Shown here: piece after piece, positions 15,892-24,909 of the stretch
Position numbering within the stretch: position 1 is the first letter of the stretch
Layout: each line of letters starts with the position of its first letter
Assembly (NCBI GenBank): GCA_035628645.1
Contig: DASPJL010000172.1
Location: 1-26,565 of the forward strand
DNA: 26,565 nt
DNA from: DASPJL01 sp035628645
GTDB taxonomy: Bacteria > Bacteroidota > Bacteroidia > Cytophagales > Cyclobacteriaceae
Direction: 5' to 3'
The notes under the pieces: generated by a model
What the model saw: only the letters and a program-made list of their open reading frames with translations
Told to the model about the DNA's origin: nothing
The model's database searches: none
Made by a program: the position numbers and the translations under genes

Positions 15892-16355
15892 ATGGACAGA
15901 TCGACATCCAAAATGTTCGAAGAATTAGGCAAAGCAATTCAAAAAGAAATTAAAACTTTACTTTAGACAGAAATCTCGGATTTTAAAAAACAATATCTAA
16001 CTTACGGAGAAGGGGGTAGAAGAGGAGGATGAGTTTTATAGGAAGAAATTGAAGAAGCTCCGGAAAGTTTATGAAGGTGATATAAAAGGGCACAAGACTA
16101 TAAGCGATGAAAATCTTCTAAAAATTATGCTGTGGACATTCCGTATTAGCGAAAAGCGGTTTAAGTATCCATCAAAGCTCACTATTGTAATCCACAAAGA
16201 CAAGATCGCCAAAATTAATCTTCTTGATATAAAATCTTCCAGAAACGGAGTATAGATGTCTTTTTGGCGTTCTCTTTTTTGATGAAGCAGAAAAAAGGGC
16301 GCTATGGGAGCATGAGGGAAGAATACTTATGTCAAATTTTGATATCAAACATTAA
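15892..16355 (+). pseudogene. Broken gene of unknown family (one stop, two frameshifts)
   Basis: Three frames join into one plausible protein of about 155 residues. It starts at ATG 15892 (MDRSTSKMFEELGKAIQKEI), meets TAG at 15964-15966 and continues in frame as TEISDFKKQYLTYGEG. It then shifts near 16010 to the frame VEEEDEFYRKK...KINLLDIKSSRN, whose stop is at 16253-16255. A second shift near 16248 gives EYRCLFGVLFFDEAEKRAL...MSNFDIKH, ending at TAA 16353-16355. Each piece has normal amino-acid composition right up to the break. I do not recognise the family. It is the first item after tRNA-Thr and lies 43 bases before the large helicase, in the same direction. Without a relative for alignment the exact break points are estimates. 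Confidence 0.7.
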
Positions 16356-16398
16356 ATCTATTAATTAAGGGTATAATTATGTATTGCAGTCGCCCTTA

Positions 16399-19300
16399 AT
16401 GAAACAAATTACCTTCATTGATCTCGAAATTGAACCAAAAAGCCGAAAAATACTTGATATAGGGGCGGTAAAAAGTAGCACGAGTACTTTTCATAAAAAC
16501 TCCGTCGGTGATTTTATCCATTTCCTAAACGGATCAGACTTTATTGCAGGGCACAATATTTTCAATCACGATCTAAAATATCTTGATAAATACCTAAACC
16601 AGAAGGGTAGGAATAATTTCAAAGTAGTTGATACCTTATACCTTTCACCGTTATTGTTCCCAAAATGTCCCTATCATGCTTTACCGAAAGACGATAAATT
16701 ACAGACTGAGGAGCTAAATAATCCTTTAAATGATTCAATCAAAGCAAAAGATCTTTTCTTCGAAGAAGTCTCGGCCTTCCAGTATCTTGATGATAACTTA
16801 AAGCAAATCTTTTATTTGCTGTTAAGGAATAAAAAGGAATTCTCTGCTTTTTTCGATTATTTGGAATATAATCCTGGCACCAACAATCTTGAAACTGTAT
16901 TAAGGGAAAGCTTTAATGAAGAAATATGTGGGCAGGCAGGTATAGGTAAAATGATTTTAGAAAATCCTATTGAGCTTGCTTACTGTTTAGCCTTAATTCA
17001 TGTCAAGGATCAGTATTCCATTACTCCTCGATGGGTGATGAAGCTGTTTCCTGAAGTGGAGCGGTTGATGTATCTACTGAGGAATAAACCGTGTATATCC
17101 GGCTGTGCTTACTGCAATCAGTCATTAGACATTTATAAAGGCCTAAAGGGATTTTTTGGCTTTGACAATTATCGATCCTATGGTGGTGAGCCCCTGCAGG
17201 CAAACGCTGTAAAGGCGGCGGTGAATAGTAAATCAATTCTAGCAATATTCCCGACAGGAGGAGGGAAGTCGATTACCTTTCAGGTCCCTGCGCTGATGAG
17301 CGGGAAAAATGCCAAGGGTTTGACTGTTGTTATCTCTCCATTGCAATCGCTTATGAAAGATCAGGTGGATAACCTCGAAAAGAATGGAATTGTAGAAGCA
17401 GTAACGATAAATGGACTCCTTGATCCTATCGAGCGGGCAAAATCTTATGAAAGGGTAGAAAATGGCTCTGCAAGTATGTTATATATTTCTCCCGAATCGT
17501 TACGATCAAAAACTATCGAACGATTACTGTTGGGAAGAAATGTGGTTCGTTTTGTAATTGATGAAGCCCATTGCTTTTCCTCATGGGGGCAGGATTTTAG
17601 GGTAGATTATTTATATATTGGTGATTTTATCAAGAGTCTTCAGGAGAAAAAGAATTTATTGGATCCCATTCCTGTTTCGTGTTTTACTGCTACCGCTAAA
17701 CAAAAAGTAATTGAAGACATCCGGAGTTACTTTAAAGAAAAGCTTTCAATAGAAGTGTTCCGATCAAAAGCATCGAGAACTAATTTACAATACAAAGTTT
17801 ATCAGAGGGGAAACGAGGAAGATAAGTACAACCAGGTAAGGGATTTGGTTGAAGAGAAAAATTGTCCTACCATAGTTTATGTTTCTAGAACGCGTAAAGC
17901 CTACACTCTTGCTGAGAGATTAACGCAGGATGGATTTGTGGCAAAGCCTTACCATGGAAAAATGGATGCGCAGGAGAAAACAGCTAATCAAAATGCTTTT
18001 GTGGTGGGAGAAGTCCCCATTATGGTAGCGACCTCTGCTTTTGGTATGGGAGTAGATAAAAAGGATGTAGGGATGGTAATACATTATGAAATAAGTGATT
18101 CTCTGGAAAACTACATTCAGGAAGCAGGAAGAGCTGGCCGTGATGAAAGCTTATCGGCAGAATGTTTTGTGCTTTTTGATGAGGAGGACCTTAGTAAACA
18201 TTTCATTTTGCTTAATCAAACGAAGCTACATAAAGAAGAAATTAATCAGGTTTGGCAGGCGATAAAAGAGCTTACAAAGTTCAGGTCGAAGGTTTCAAAC
18301 TCCGCGCTGGAAATAGCAAGGAAGGCTGGTTGGGATGAAAATGTTCAGGAAATTGAGACAAGAGTTACCACAGCAATAGCAGCTCTGGAAGATTCAGGTT
18401 ATTTGAAAAGAGGACAAAATGTGCCTAGGATATTTGCCAATAGCATCTTATCCAAAAATGCGCAAGAAGCAATAGATAAAATTAATGCATCAGGAAAATT
18501 TGATGAAAAACAGAAGGAAAAAGGAATAAGGATAATAAAAAAACTCTTCTCCAGTAAAAGTAAAAAGTCAGGAAATGACGAGGAAGGAGAGTCAAGAATC
18601 GACTATATCGCAGAAAGTCTGGGTATAGTGAAAGAGGAAGTAATTAAGGTAATTAGTTTACTAAGGGACGAGAAGATTCTTGCCGACCAGAAAGATTTAA
18701 CTGCCTTTATAAAAAAAGGGGAGAACAAAAACAGATCGCTTAAAATATTAGAGAGTTACCTTATGATCGAAAGTTTTCTTTTGCCTTTGATGGAAGAAAA
18801 GGAGAAAACATTTAATCTAAAAGTGCTGAATGAGTCAGCAGAGAGTGAGGAATGCGTCGATGTTACTCCGAATAAAATAAAAACAGTCCTAAATTTTTGG
18901 GCTGTTAAAAATTGGATCAAACGTAAGAAACTTGATTATTCAAAAAACGACATCGTTATACTATCGCTTCAACCGGTAGAAAGGTTAAAAGAAAAGTTAA
19001 AGAAAAGGAGCGAATTAGCCCGATATATTCTGGATTACTTATTTCAAAAAAGTAAGTTGACGCTGAACGAAGAGGAACGCGAGGAAGTATTGGTTGAGTT
19101 CTCGGTGCATCAATTAAAAGAAGCATATGAAAACAGCTCTGACCTTTTTAAAATAGAGGTAACTCTAGATGATATAGAAGACACGCTTTTTTACCTTTCC
19201 AGGATCGAAACTATTAAAATAGAGGGAGGGTTTTTGGTGGTTTATAACAGATTAACCATTGATCGACTGCAACTTGATAATAGAAAACAATATAAATTCG

Positions 19301-21198
19301 AGGACTATGAAAAACTAAAACAGTTTTATGAAAACAAGGTTCAGCAGATTCATATAGTGGGAGAGTATGCAAAAAAAATGGTTGAAGACTATAAGGGAGC
19401 ATTACAGTTTGTAGATGATTATTTTCAATTGAACTACAACTCTTTTTTGAACAAATACTTCAATCCTGCGAGGCAGAAGGAGATAAGAAATAATATTACC
19501 CCCACGAAGTTCAAACAGCTCTTTGGTGATTTGTCAGAAAGGCAATTAAGCATCATTAAGGATAAAGACACGCCCTACGCAGTAGTAGCTGCAGGTCCGG
19601 GAAGCGGCAAAACAAAACTATTAGTGCACAAATTAGCTTCAATGCTTTTGATGGAAGACGTAAAGCACGAGCAGTTGCTAATGATTACTTTTTCAAGAGC
19701 AGCGGCAACAGAATTCAAGAAAAGACTAAGGGAACTGATCGGTAACGCAGCTCACTATGTTGATATTAAAACTTTTCATTCATACTGTTTTGATTTGTTG
19801 GGAAAGGTAGGAAGCCTTGAAAAATCAGATATAATTTTAAAAAAGGCGATCGAAAAAATCAGGAATAAGGAAATAGAAGTGAGTGGAATTACCAAAACTG
19901 TTTTGGTAATCGATGAGGCACAAGACATGAATGAGGATGAATTTGCTCTGATTCTGGAATTGATGCAGCACAATGATCAAATGCGAGTAATTGCAGTAGG
20001 AGATGATGACCAGAATATTTATGAATTCAGAGGAGCTAGTTCGAAATATTTATTCCAGTTTATCAATGAAAAGAAGGCTCTAAAGCATGAATTAGTCGAG
20101 AATTTCAGGAGCAAAAGTAATTTGGTGGATTTTTCGAATCAGTTTGTAAAGCAAATAAGGAACCGTCTAAAAGAAAATCCTATTCAGGGCAAAAAGAAGG
20201 AGAAAGGGAAAATAAGAATAGTTAAGTACAAAAGTCCCCATTTAATTACTCCTTTAGTAAATGATATTTTAAGATCCGAATTGACAGGAAGTACTTGCGT
20301 ACTTACTAATACCAATGATGATGCTTTTCAATTGGCAGGTTTATTGGTAAAAAGGGGATTAAAGTCAAAATTAATTCAAAGCAACGATGCCTTTAATTTA
20401 TATAACCTTGCAGAAGTTCGGTTTTTTCTAAGTCGATTAAATATTAGGGACGATACGTATTTCATTAGCGATGAGTGCTGGGAACGCGCAAAGAGGGAAT
20501 TGGTAACTCAATATTCTAAAAGCTCAAAACTTGAGATTTGTAAAAATATAGTTAAGGAATTTGAAGCGGTAAATAATGTAAAGAAATATAAAACAGATCT
20601 GGAGGTATTTATCAGGGAATTTAAGTTGGAGGATTTCATTAATCAGACTGGAGAAACAATTGTAGTTTCTACCATTCATAAAGCAAAGGGTAGGGAGTTT
20701 GACAATGTTTTCCTAATGTTACCTAATTTCAATTGTGATTGGGATGAAGGAAAAAGGCTTTTATATGTTGGAATGACCAGGGCAAAAGAAAACTTGATTA
20801 TTCATCTAAACGGAAGTTATCTAGATTTTATTGAGGTTGATGGAATCGAAAGAATAGAAGATCATGGGGCTTATTCCGAACCTGATTCTTTTGTTATGCA
20901 GCTATCCTTTAAAGACGTCTTCCTTGATTATTTTTTTAACAAGCAAAACCACTTATCAAGTTTGAAAGGTGGAGATGAACTAAAGGTTAATGGAATAGAA
21001 TGCTTTAATTCTCAAGGGCAACCCGTACTGAGGTTTTCCAAACAATTTTTAAATGTGGTGGAAGGAAAGAAACAGCAAGGGTTTGTGCTAAAATCTGCTA
21101 AGGTTAATTTTATTGTATATTGGAAAGGGGAGGGGATGGACCAAGAAGTGAAGGTGGTTTTGCCGGAGGTGGAGTTTGTGAGGGAAAAGGTAACCTAA
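16399..21198 (+). CDS. Fused DnaQ-like exonuclease / RecQ / UvrD-type helicase
   Basis: An intact 1599-residue protein. ATG 16399 is chosen over an in-frame TTG at 16384 because the exonuclease motif starts at once. Domain 1 (about residues 1-125) is a DEDD exonuclease fold: D8-L-E10, H57-D58, D78 and D112; the His expected at 107 is Asn. A C232-x3-C236-x2-C239 cluster follows. Domain 2 (about 255-600) is a RecQ-type SF2 helicase: Walker A TGGGKS (K290), DEAH 388-391, FTATA and QEAGRAGRD 574-582. A long helical linker (about 600-1040) has no motif I can name. Domain 3 (about 1045-1480) is a UvrD/PcrA-type SF1 helicase: GPGSGKT (K1071), DEAQD 1172-1176, GDDDQ 1201-1205, VSTIHKAKG 1423-1431 and LLYVGMTRA 1454-1462. 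All motor motifs are intact. A DNA repair, recombination or anti-phage role is inferred. No promoter match is seen. Confidence 0.93.
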   Translation: MKQITFIDLEIEPKSRKILDIGAVKSSTSTFHKNSVGDFIHFLNGSDFIAGHNIFNHDLKYLDKYLNQKGRNNFKVVDTLYLSPLLFPKCPYHALPKDDKLQTEELNNPLNDSIKAKDLFFEEVSAFQYLDDNLKQIFYLLLRNKKEFSAFFDYLEYNPGTNNLETVLRESFNEEICGQAGIGKMILENPIELAYCLALIHVKDQYSITPRWVMKLFPEVERLMYLLRNKPCISGCAYCNQSLDIYKGLKGFFGFDNYRSYGGEPLQANAVKAAVNSKSILAIFPTGGGKSITFQVPALMSGKNAKGLTVVISPLQSLMKDQVDNLEKNGIVEAVTINGLLDPIERAKSYERVENGSASMLYISPESLRSKTIERLLLGRNVVRFVIDEAHCFSSWGQDFRVDYLYIGDFIKSLQEKKNLLDPIPVSCFTATAKQKVIEDIRSYFKEKLSIEVFRSKASRTNLQYKVYQRGNEEDKYNQVRDLVEEKNCPTIVYVSRTRKAYTLAERLTQDGFVAKPYHGKMDAQEKTANQNAFVVGEVPIMVATSAFGMGVDKKDVGMVIHYEISDSLENYIQEAGRAGRDESLSAECFVLFDEEDLSKHFILLNQTKLHKEEINQVWQAIKELTKFRSKVSNSALEIARKAGWDENVQEIETRVTTAIAALEDSGYLKRGQNVPRIFANSILSKNAQEAIDKINASGKFDEKQKEKGIRIIKKLFSSKSKKSGNDEEGESRIDYIAESLGIVKEEVIKVISLLRDEKILADQKDLTAFIKKGENKNRSLKILESYLMIESFLLPLMEEKEKTFNLKVLNESAESEECVDVTPNKIKTVLNFWAVKNWIKRKKLDYSKNDIVILSLQPVERLKEKLKKRSELARYILDYLFQKSKLTLNEEEREEVLVEFSVHQLKEAYENSSDLFKIEVTLDDIEDTLFYLSRIETIKIEGGFLVVYNRLTIDRLQLDNRKQYKFEDYEKLKQFYENKVQQIHIVGEYAKKMVEDYKGALQFVDDYFQLNYNSFLNKYFNPARQKEIRNNITPTKFKQLFGDLSERQLSIIKDKDTPYAVVAAGPGSGKTKLLVHKLASMLLMEDVKHEQLLMITFSRAAATEFKKRLRELIGNAAHYVDIKTFHSYCFDLLGKVGSLEKSDIILKKAIEKIRNKEIEVSGITKTVLVIDEAQDMNEDEFALILELMQHNDQMRVIAVGDDDQNIYEFRGASSKYLFQFINEKKALKHELVENFRSKSNLVDFSNQFVKQIRNRLKENPIQGKKKEKGKIRIVKYKSPHLITPLVNDILRSELTGSTCVLTNTNDDAFQLAGLLVKRGLKSKLIQSNDAFNLYNLAEVRFFLSRLNIRDDTYFISDECWERAKRELVTQYSKSSKLEICKNIVKEFEAVNNVKKYKTDLEVFIREFKLEDFINQTGETIVVSTIHKAKGREFDNVFLMLPNFNCDWDEGKRLLYVGMTRAKENLIIHLNGSYLDFIEVDGIERIEDHGAYSEPDSFVMQLSFKDVFLDYFFNKQNHLSSLKGGDELKVNGIECFNSQGQPVLRFSKQFLNVVEGKKQQGFVLKSAKVNFIVYWKGEGMDQEVKVVLPEVEFVREKVT

Positions 21199-21353
21199 GA
21201 AAAATTAGTAAAACATATTTTAAGGTAGTATAATAGGAATCCTTTTAATATGAATTCTCGCTCAATAAAGACTTGAACGTGATTAATAGACAACGAGAGC
21301 CTTTAAACTTCTGGTACAGTCGGCCAATTTGGTCTATTTTCCTTTACCCATTT

Positions 21354-21844
21354 TTACCACCTTCCCTGCGCTTCCTTTAAGGCATAAGGCTCTACTTCCT
21401 TTAGCACAGTTTCTTGTTTCCAATACTTTTGGTAAATAAAATTTACCACCAGGTCCTGCTGAATAGCATGAAGCGGTCCGTGAAAGTGATGGGTCCCCAA
21501 GGGTTTTCTTTTTTCAAAATAAACATAAGGAGAAATATTGCCTCCAATTTGTAAGGTATTGATGATGTCCAGGGATTCAAGCAACCTTGTATGAGTGTTA
21601 AACTCCACCTCATCCTTATTGATGTGATAGGTTTTATCCTTATTTGAATAACTTATTTCAATGCTATATAAAGCCCTGATATCTTTGATGTCTCTGGATA
21701 TTGTTCTATTTGAAACTTCAAAATTATAATCAGACTGAACCGACTGTTTTAACAGATATTCTTTTAGCTCAATTAAATTAAGCTTCTCCAACTTAAAGCG
21801 TTTATGATATGATTGTAGCGAAGAATAGTTTCCCTTTTTGACAT
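21354..21844 (-). pseudogene. WYL-domain transcription regulator, frameshifted and truncated
   Basis: ATG at 21844 (minus) opens MSKRETILRYNHIINAL, the usual start of Bacteroidota WYL regulators, but soon runs into a stop. The continuation EKLNLIELKEYLLKQ...VSNRTISRDIKDIRALY lies in another frame, joined near 21790, and supplies the rest of the helix-turn-helix. It reaches the start of the WYL domain (EPYALKEAQGRW) and stops at TAA where WYL proteins continue with about 130-150 more residues. Only roughly half a gene remains. WYL proteins normally bind DNA and a ligand to control nearby genes and often accompany defence loci. It converges on the helicase gene, so it may once have belonged to it or to the TPR gene on its other side. 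It cannot be functional as it stands. Confidence 0.8.
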
Positions 21845-21975
21845 ATTTTACAATTTACACAAATATGGGAGGGAGGTAGGATAAAATGTGGCGGAGTCGA
21901 GGTTTATTTCAAATAATAAGACCAAATGGCACTTCTTTTTTAATATACTTTTTGTACTTTGTCAAAATTTTATCA

Positions 21976-24159
21976 ATGCGTTTACTCGAGAAAGTACTAG
22001 TTACAATATTCATTATAATTCTTTGTCTCCAATTATTTCCTTTTCCTGGAAGCGCCGCTTTATTTTTGGCATGTTCCTGGCTGTTGTCAGGTGCGTATTT
22101 TATAGGAGGTTATTGGCTTTTTAAAAGAGGGGATTCAAAAGAAAACCCGCTTTCAATTATTGCAGGTATTGCGTTTGGACTGGCAATTTTTACAGTACCG
22201 TACTCAGCGTGGATGAGGAAAGATACTCTGTACATTGTTATGCCCGCGGTAAATATTCTATTATTCATGTTTCTTCTGGCTTATCTTTTTATCAAAAGAA
22301 AGGACTATCCAATGGAAACGAATAAAGTTCAGCTTCTGATTAGGTCAGTTGTAATCCTGGTTATTACTTGCTTTTTCTCGTACTCGCCGATGTCGTTCAA
22401 ACCTTATCGGGAAGTTCTTAAAGCGTTTAATCAACGATCAGAACATCTCACTGTTAATATTTTGATGTTTGATTATACCTATTTATACGAGGATGCAATC
22501 AATTCCCAAAACTGTGAAGGGGCCATACAGTACGCAGAGCATGCAGTAATGCTTGGAAGACAATGGCTTGGCTCTGATACTGTCGGAATGGACAACGATA
22601 TCTCTGGCATTGCCGGAACCTACGAAAACTTAATTGAAGCCTACCAATGTAAAGCAGAGAAAGAGAGCGACTTATCAAATTATTCTGTAGCCCTTAACTA
22701 TTTTATGGAGGCTGAATCGCTTTTAAACAGCAATAAATATTTTGACGATTGGGCTTCAAAAAAATGTTGGATATTAAATGATATAGGAAATGCTTATTAT
22801 GGATTGAAAGACTGGGAAAAAGCAAGTTTCTATTATTCAAAAGCAATTGAAAGACATGGAAAAATTAAAATCAATGTCCAAAAAGGGTTGGCAAGGTTAT
22901 ATTCTAACCTCGCTAAAGTTAAGTATCGTCAAAAATATTATGATGAGTCGAACCTACTTTTCAGAAAAGCAAACTATCAACTAAAGGATTCGGTTCAGCA
23001 AAGATCCAAACATGATTTAAATGAAAACAATTTAGGAATTGGTAAGAACCTGCTTCTCCTTGATAGGATTCCTAAAGCTTCTGATGTCCTTAACAAGGCA
23101 TTATTAAATAGTAAACAATCAGCGGAATATTATGGGGAGTTATGTCTATACTATGGAATTGCTTCTTTTAGGCTGAACGAATTTAAAAAATCGGATTCTT
23201 TGTTAAAGAAAGCCCTAGATACTTTTGAAAAAGAAAAAAATATATCCGGAATAGTTGGTACCTATCAAATTCTCGCTCATTTAGCATTTACCTTATCTGA
23301 TTATAATAAAACACAGCAGTACCTAACTAAAGGAATTCATTTAGTAGAAAGAAATGCAGGAAAAGATGCAAAAGATTTAAGATCATTTAAGATTCTACAG
23401 GGAAAGTTAGACCATACATTAGGAAAATATCGGGATGCGAAATCTAACTTCGAGAATATATATAATTCTTTGAAATACAATAGTTCCTCTGATGACATTG
23501 AAGAGGTTTTAACGTACTTGGCAGAAGTAAACCTGGATCTAGGGGAGTTTTCGGAAGCCAGACAAAATATAGACACAGCATTTCATATTGTTAAAGATTT
23601 TCATTCTGTAACTATTCGTTCTAGTTCCTTTTACAATACTATTGCCTATGTAAATTATGCCTTAGGGAAAAAAGAATTTGCTGATTCTCTTTATAATGAA
23701 GTTATAAAAGTAAATGCAGAAAATCCGAATACGTTGTCGGTGTCTGATGGATTAAATGGCCTTGGATTGTTGTCGATGTCTTCAAAAAAGTATGAGAAAG
23801 CAGATTCCCTTTTCAATAAAGCCTTGGCGATTAATTTAAGTTTGCTTGGCAGTGAAAATTCGTCTTACGCTACTATTCTCTTAAATCTTTCTCATCTAAA
23901 ATTCTATATGGAGGATTTTAAGGGATCTAAACAATTGCTATCTAAATCGGAGATTATTAATAAAAAGTTTTTGGATAAAAGTCATGATTTCTTTGCCGAT
24001 GTATATTTTTTACGGGGAGAAATCTTACTTAAAGAAAGAAGTAAAACCCTAGCAAAGGAAAACTTCCAAAAGGCTTTAGAAATTTATGAAGGAAAATTTG
24101 GGAGCACACATCCAAAAACAGTGGCAGTGAAAAGAAAATTAAAATCTTTAAAAAAATGA
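21976..24159 (+). CDS. Membrane-anchored TPR protein
   Basis: A 727-residue protein from ATG 21976. An earlier in-frame ATG at 21886 would add 30 residues that look like non-coding sequence. Five N-terminal helices (about residues 5-23, 27-48, 59-76, 85-106 and 119-137) are followed by a soluble domain of about 580 residues. This is built of tetratricopeptide-like repeats, for example ILNDIGNAYYGLKDWEKASFY, LNGLGLLSMSSKKYEKADSLF and a final DVYFLRGEILLKERSKTLA. No enzyme motif is seen. Such TPR arrays bind other proteins; the partner is unknown. An odd number of helices would put the TPRs on the opposite side from the N-terminus. The stop overlaps the next ATG by 4 bases (ATGA), so the downstream small membrane protein was its translational partner. 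Confidence 0.8.
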   Translation: MRLLEKVLVTIFIIILCLQLFPFPGSAALFLACSWLLSGAYFIGGYWLFKRGDSKENPLSIIAGIAFGLAIFTVPYSAWMRKDTLYIVMPAVNILLFMFLLAYLFIKRKDYPMETNKVQLLIRSVVILVITCFFSYSPMSFKPYREVLKAFNQRSEHLTVNILMFDYTYLYEDAINSQNCEGAIQYAEHAVMLGRQWLGSDTVGMDNDISGIAGTYENLIEAYQCKAEKESDLSNYSVALNYFMEAESLLNSNKYFDDWASKKCWILNDIGNAYYGLKDWEKASFYYSKAIERHGKIKINVQKGLARLYSNLAKVKYRQKYYDESNLLFRKANYQLKDSVQQRSKHDLNENNLGIGKNLLLLDRIPKASDVLNKALLNSKQSAEYYGELCLYYGIASFRLNEFKKSDSLLKKALDTFEKEKNISGIVGTYQILAHLAFTLSDYNKTQQYLTKGIHLVERNAGKDAKDLRSFKILQGKLDHTLGKYRDAKSNFENIYNSLKYNSSSDDIEEVLTYLAEVNLDLGEFSEARQNIDTAFHIVKDFHSVTIRSSSFYNTIAYVNYALGKKEFADSLYNEVIKVNAENPNTLSVSDGLNGLGLLSMSSKKYEKADSLFNKALAINLSLLGSENSSYATILLNLSHLKFYMEDFKGSKQLLSKSEIINKKFLDKSHDFFADVYFLRGEILLKERSKTLAKENFQKALEIYEGKFGSTHPKTVAVKRKLKSLKK

Positions 24160-24655
24160 AAAGGATACTTTCCATAAAGCATTGGCAATTATTTTTGATT
24201 TCAGTGCTGGCTCTTTTCCTGTCGAGTTTTACTGTTGTTGATTACCCAATAATCACTCTCCTTTTAAATTTGTTAGGATCTCTGATTACTCTCATTATTC
24301 CGTTCTTGCTCGGATATTATTTGTTTTTTTATTTAGATGATCAAATAAATCTCAATTATAAACTTTTTGTGATTAATAGCTTCATAGCCCTTGGATCCTT
24401 TTTATTTGTTCTATAATTTTTAGGAAGGAGGGAATTAAATTAAATGGGATTTATGCTCTTGCAGTGTTCTACATATTTTATGCATTTATTCATCTTTTCG
24501 CCTTTCCGACCAAAGTTTTAAGGTCACTGGAAAAAGGAGAGGAGGCAAAGTTTTCAGAATATATCGGATATTTTTTCTTGATAGTTTTCTTTCCGATCGG
24601 AATTTGGTTTCTTCAACCTAAAATAAATAGGATAGTTAGCACAAATTCAAGATGA
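24156..24655 (+). pseudogene. Small multi-helix membrane protein, split by a frameshift
   Basis: ATG 24156 opens 86 residues (MKRILSIKHWQLFLISVLAL onwards) with three hydrophobic segments, ending at TAA 24414-24416. A second frame, open through this stop, continues as IIFRKEGIKLNGIYALAVFY with further helices and ends ...YFFLIVFFPIGIWFLQPKIN before TGA at about 24653. Joining them within the T-rich stretch near 24398-24416 gives about 165 residues. This resembles a small Bacteroidota membrane family that starts KHWQLF and ends FFPIGIWFIQP. The frameshift could be decay, a sequencing error in the T run, or slippage. It overlaps the TPR gene start-to-stop, so the two were translated together. 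Function unknown. Confidence 0.65.
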
Positions 24656-24671
24656 TTATTATCAAGGTATA

Positions 24672-24890
24672 TTATGGCGTTACATTAACAAACTTGTCAA
24701 AGCTGACTCCTACACCAAAATCCTTTACCGTTTTCCAGATCGTTAACTTATTAAAGTCTTTTGCTATCGCGTCGACATTTGTTGTCGTAATATTTTAAGA
24801 TCCGGTACTTCATGAGAAAAGGGCTCAAAATGATCTCCAAACTTTTCCAAGATAACTTGTCCTTCCAAAGAGCTATCAATATCGTATTTC
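24672..24890 (-). pseudogene. Headless coding remnant of unknown family
   Basis: The minus strand reads KYDIDSSLEGQVILEKFGDH...HEVPDLK without any start codon (a TAG precedes it). After a shift near 24795 it reads NVDAIAKDFNKLTIWKTVKD...DKFVNVTP and stops at TAA 24672-24674. Composition is protein-like in both pieces. I do not recognise it. It looks like the C-terminal end of a gene whose front half was lost when the zeta-like module came to lie next to it. Confidence 0.45.
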
Positions 24891-24896
24891 TAATTA

Positions 24897-24904
24897 TATA
24901 TTTG
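24897..24904 (+). promoter_or_regulatory. -7 box match just before the zeta-like gene
   Basis: TATATTTG is an exact TAnnTTTG match, but no TTTG lies 19-20 bases upstream. The implied transcript would begin at about the GTG start (24910), giving a leaderless message. It is suggestive only. Confidence 0.35.
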
Positions 24905-24909
24905 CCTTA

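Noticed and set aside
21305..21353. Read-through extension of the WYL frame (KWVKENRPNWPTVPEV) after its stop
   Set aside because: Sixteen codons are open after the TAA, but they do not resemble the WYL domain that should follow; too short to assign.
21888..22124. 78-residue + strand ORF at the front of the TPR gene
   Set aside because: It is out of frame with and overlapped by the membrane domain of the TPR protein; no start context.
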